DNA of 5,172 bases from Paracoccaceae bacterium. GTDB taxonomy: Bacteria > Pseudomonadota > Alphaproteobacteria > Rhodobacterales > Rhodobacteraceae. The stretch lies in NCBI GenBank assembly GCA_026984895.1, contig JALSRF010000047.1, forward strand, positions 1 to 5,172, in the 5' to 3' direction. Of the stretch, positions 4,889-5,172 are shown piece by piece; positions within the stretch are counted from its first letter, which is position 1; each line of letters begins with the position of its first letter. The notes under the pieces are model-generated. The model made no database searches. It worked only from the letters and a program-made list of their open reading frames with translations, and was not told where the DNA came from. A program made the translations under genes and the position numbers.

Positions 4889-5172
4889 GTCGTCTGCGTG
4901 ACCTTGGACAGCGTTGCCGGGCGGTCCGGGTCGAACCCGAGCGCCAGCGCCGCCGCGTGAATGATCGGGTAGCTCATGCACAGCAGCATCGCCGCCGCTG
5001 CCGCCGGGCTCAGCCCCGGTGCCTCCACATCGGCCGGCGACATGCGCCAGACGCTGCCGCCGGCGGCGCGAAACCGCGCTTCGGCCGTATCCAGGCTGTC
5101 TTTCATCACCGCATCGCCGGTATCCAGCATCAGCACCATCAGCGGCCGGCTGACCAGTTGCAACGGCCCGTG
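4885..5172 (-). CDS. SIS-domain sugar-phosphate isomerase/deaminase, C-terminal part (cut by window end)
   Basis: Only the last 95 codons are present and the frame is open to the window edge, so the ATG/TTG codons inside are not the start. The visible part begins H-G-P-L-Q-L-V, the HGP loop of the second SIS domain in GlmS-like and NagB-II/AgaS/FrlB-like enzymes, followed by a beta strand (PLMVLMLDTGD). It ends FDPDRPATLSKVTQTT, matching the C-terminal tail of this family; GlmS has a functionally important Lys in the corresponding DxPRNLAK tail, and here a Lys sits in LSK at residue 90 of 95. No glutaminase domain can be judged from this fragment. Being upstream of nagA on the same strand suggests glucosamine-6-phosphate deaminase (NagB-II): glucosamine 6-phosphate to fructose 6-phosphate plus ammonia. 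The SIS call is firm; the substrate is inferred from the neighbour. Confidence 0.85.
   Translation of the reverse strand, partial: HGPLQLVSRPLMVLMLDTGDAVMKDSLDTAEARFRAAGGSVWRMSPADVEAPGLSPAAAAAMLLCMSYPIIHAAALALGFDPDRPATLSKVTQTT

Noticed and set aside
3444..4901. 485-codon open frame on the + strand antisense to nagA
   Set aside because: It is a GC-skew shadow of nagA: Arg/His/Gly/Ala-rich, no domain, and it runs through the leader and into the region next to the SIS gene.

Overview
The window is GC-rich chromosomal DNA. The gene repertoire and the style of the proteins (trigger factor with a His/Glu-rich loop, nagA next to a SIS-domain gene, a TbpB-like outer-surface lipoprotein) suggest an alphaproteobacterium, most likely of the Rhodobacteraceae/Paracoccaceae type. 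The taxon is inferred from style only; there is no rRNA in the window.

Layout from left to right: (1) the last 13 codons of an unidentified + strand gene (1-42). (2) A gene-free stretch (43-602) with a CCRNN-type pentanucleotide run near its start and, at its right end, a 265-bp non-coding segment (340-604) bounded by 32-bp inverted repeats that match at 29 positions. This looks like a MITE or a decayed IS, and its outer edge falls inside the stop codon of the next gene. (3) tig, encoding trigger factor, on the - strand (603-1934). (4) A gene-free divergent spacer (1935-2395) with a 20-bp tandem duplication and, close to the next gene, a large dyad plus a weak promoter candidate. (5) A + strand gene for a 287-aa lipoprotein with a TbpB-like beta-barrel C-terminal part (2396-3259). 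(6) A convergent spacer filled by five 22-bp tandem repeats that begin inside the lipoprotein stop codon. (7) nagA on the - strand (3402-4622), preceded by an odd 262-bp leader, and (8) the C-terminal 95 codons of a SIS-domain sugar-phosphate isomerase/deaminase on the - strand (4885-5172, cut by the window edge).

The SIS protein and NagA probably form one - strand operon for use of N-acetylglucosamine 6-phosphate. NagA removes acetate, and a SIS-type (NagB-II-like) enzyme would then turn glucosamine 6-phosphate into fructose 6-phosphate and ammonia. Trigger factor is a housekeeping folding factor and has no visible functional link to its neighbours. The lipoprotein stands alone: no Slam, TonB receptor or heme gene is in view.

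No new multi-gene system is visible. The most notable things are the inverted-repeat element that touches the tig stop codon, the 22-bp repeat array that begins in a stop codon, the dyad upstream of the lipoprotein gene, and an 89-codon open frame that bridges the SIS gene and nagA with an ATGA overlap at each end.
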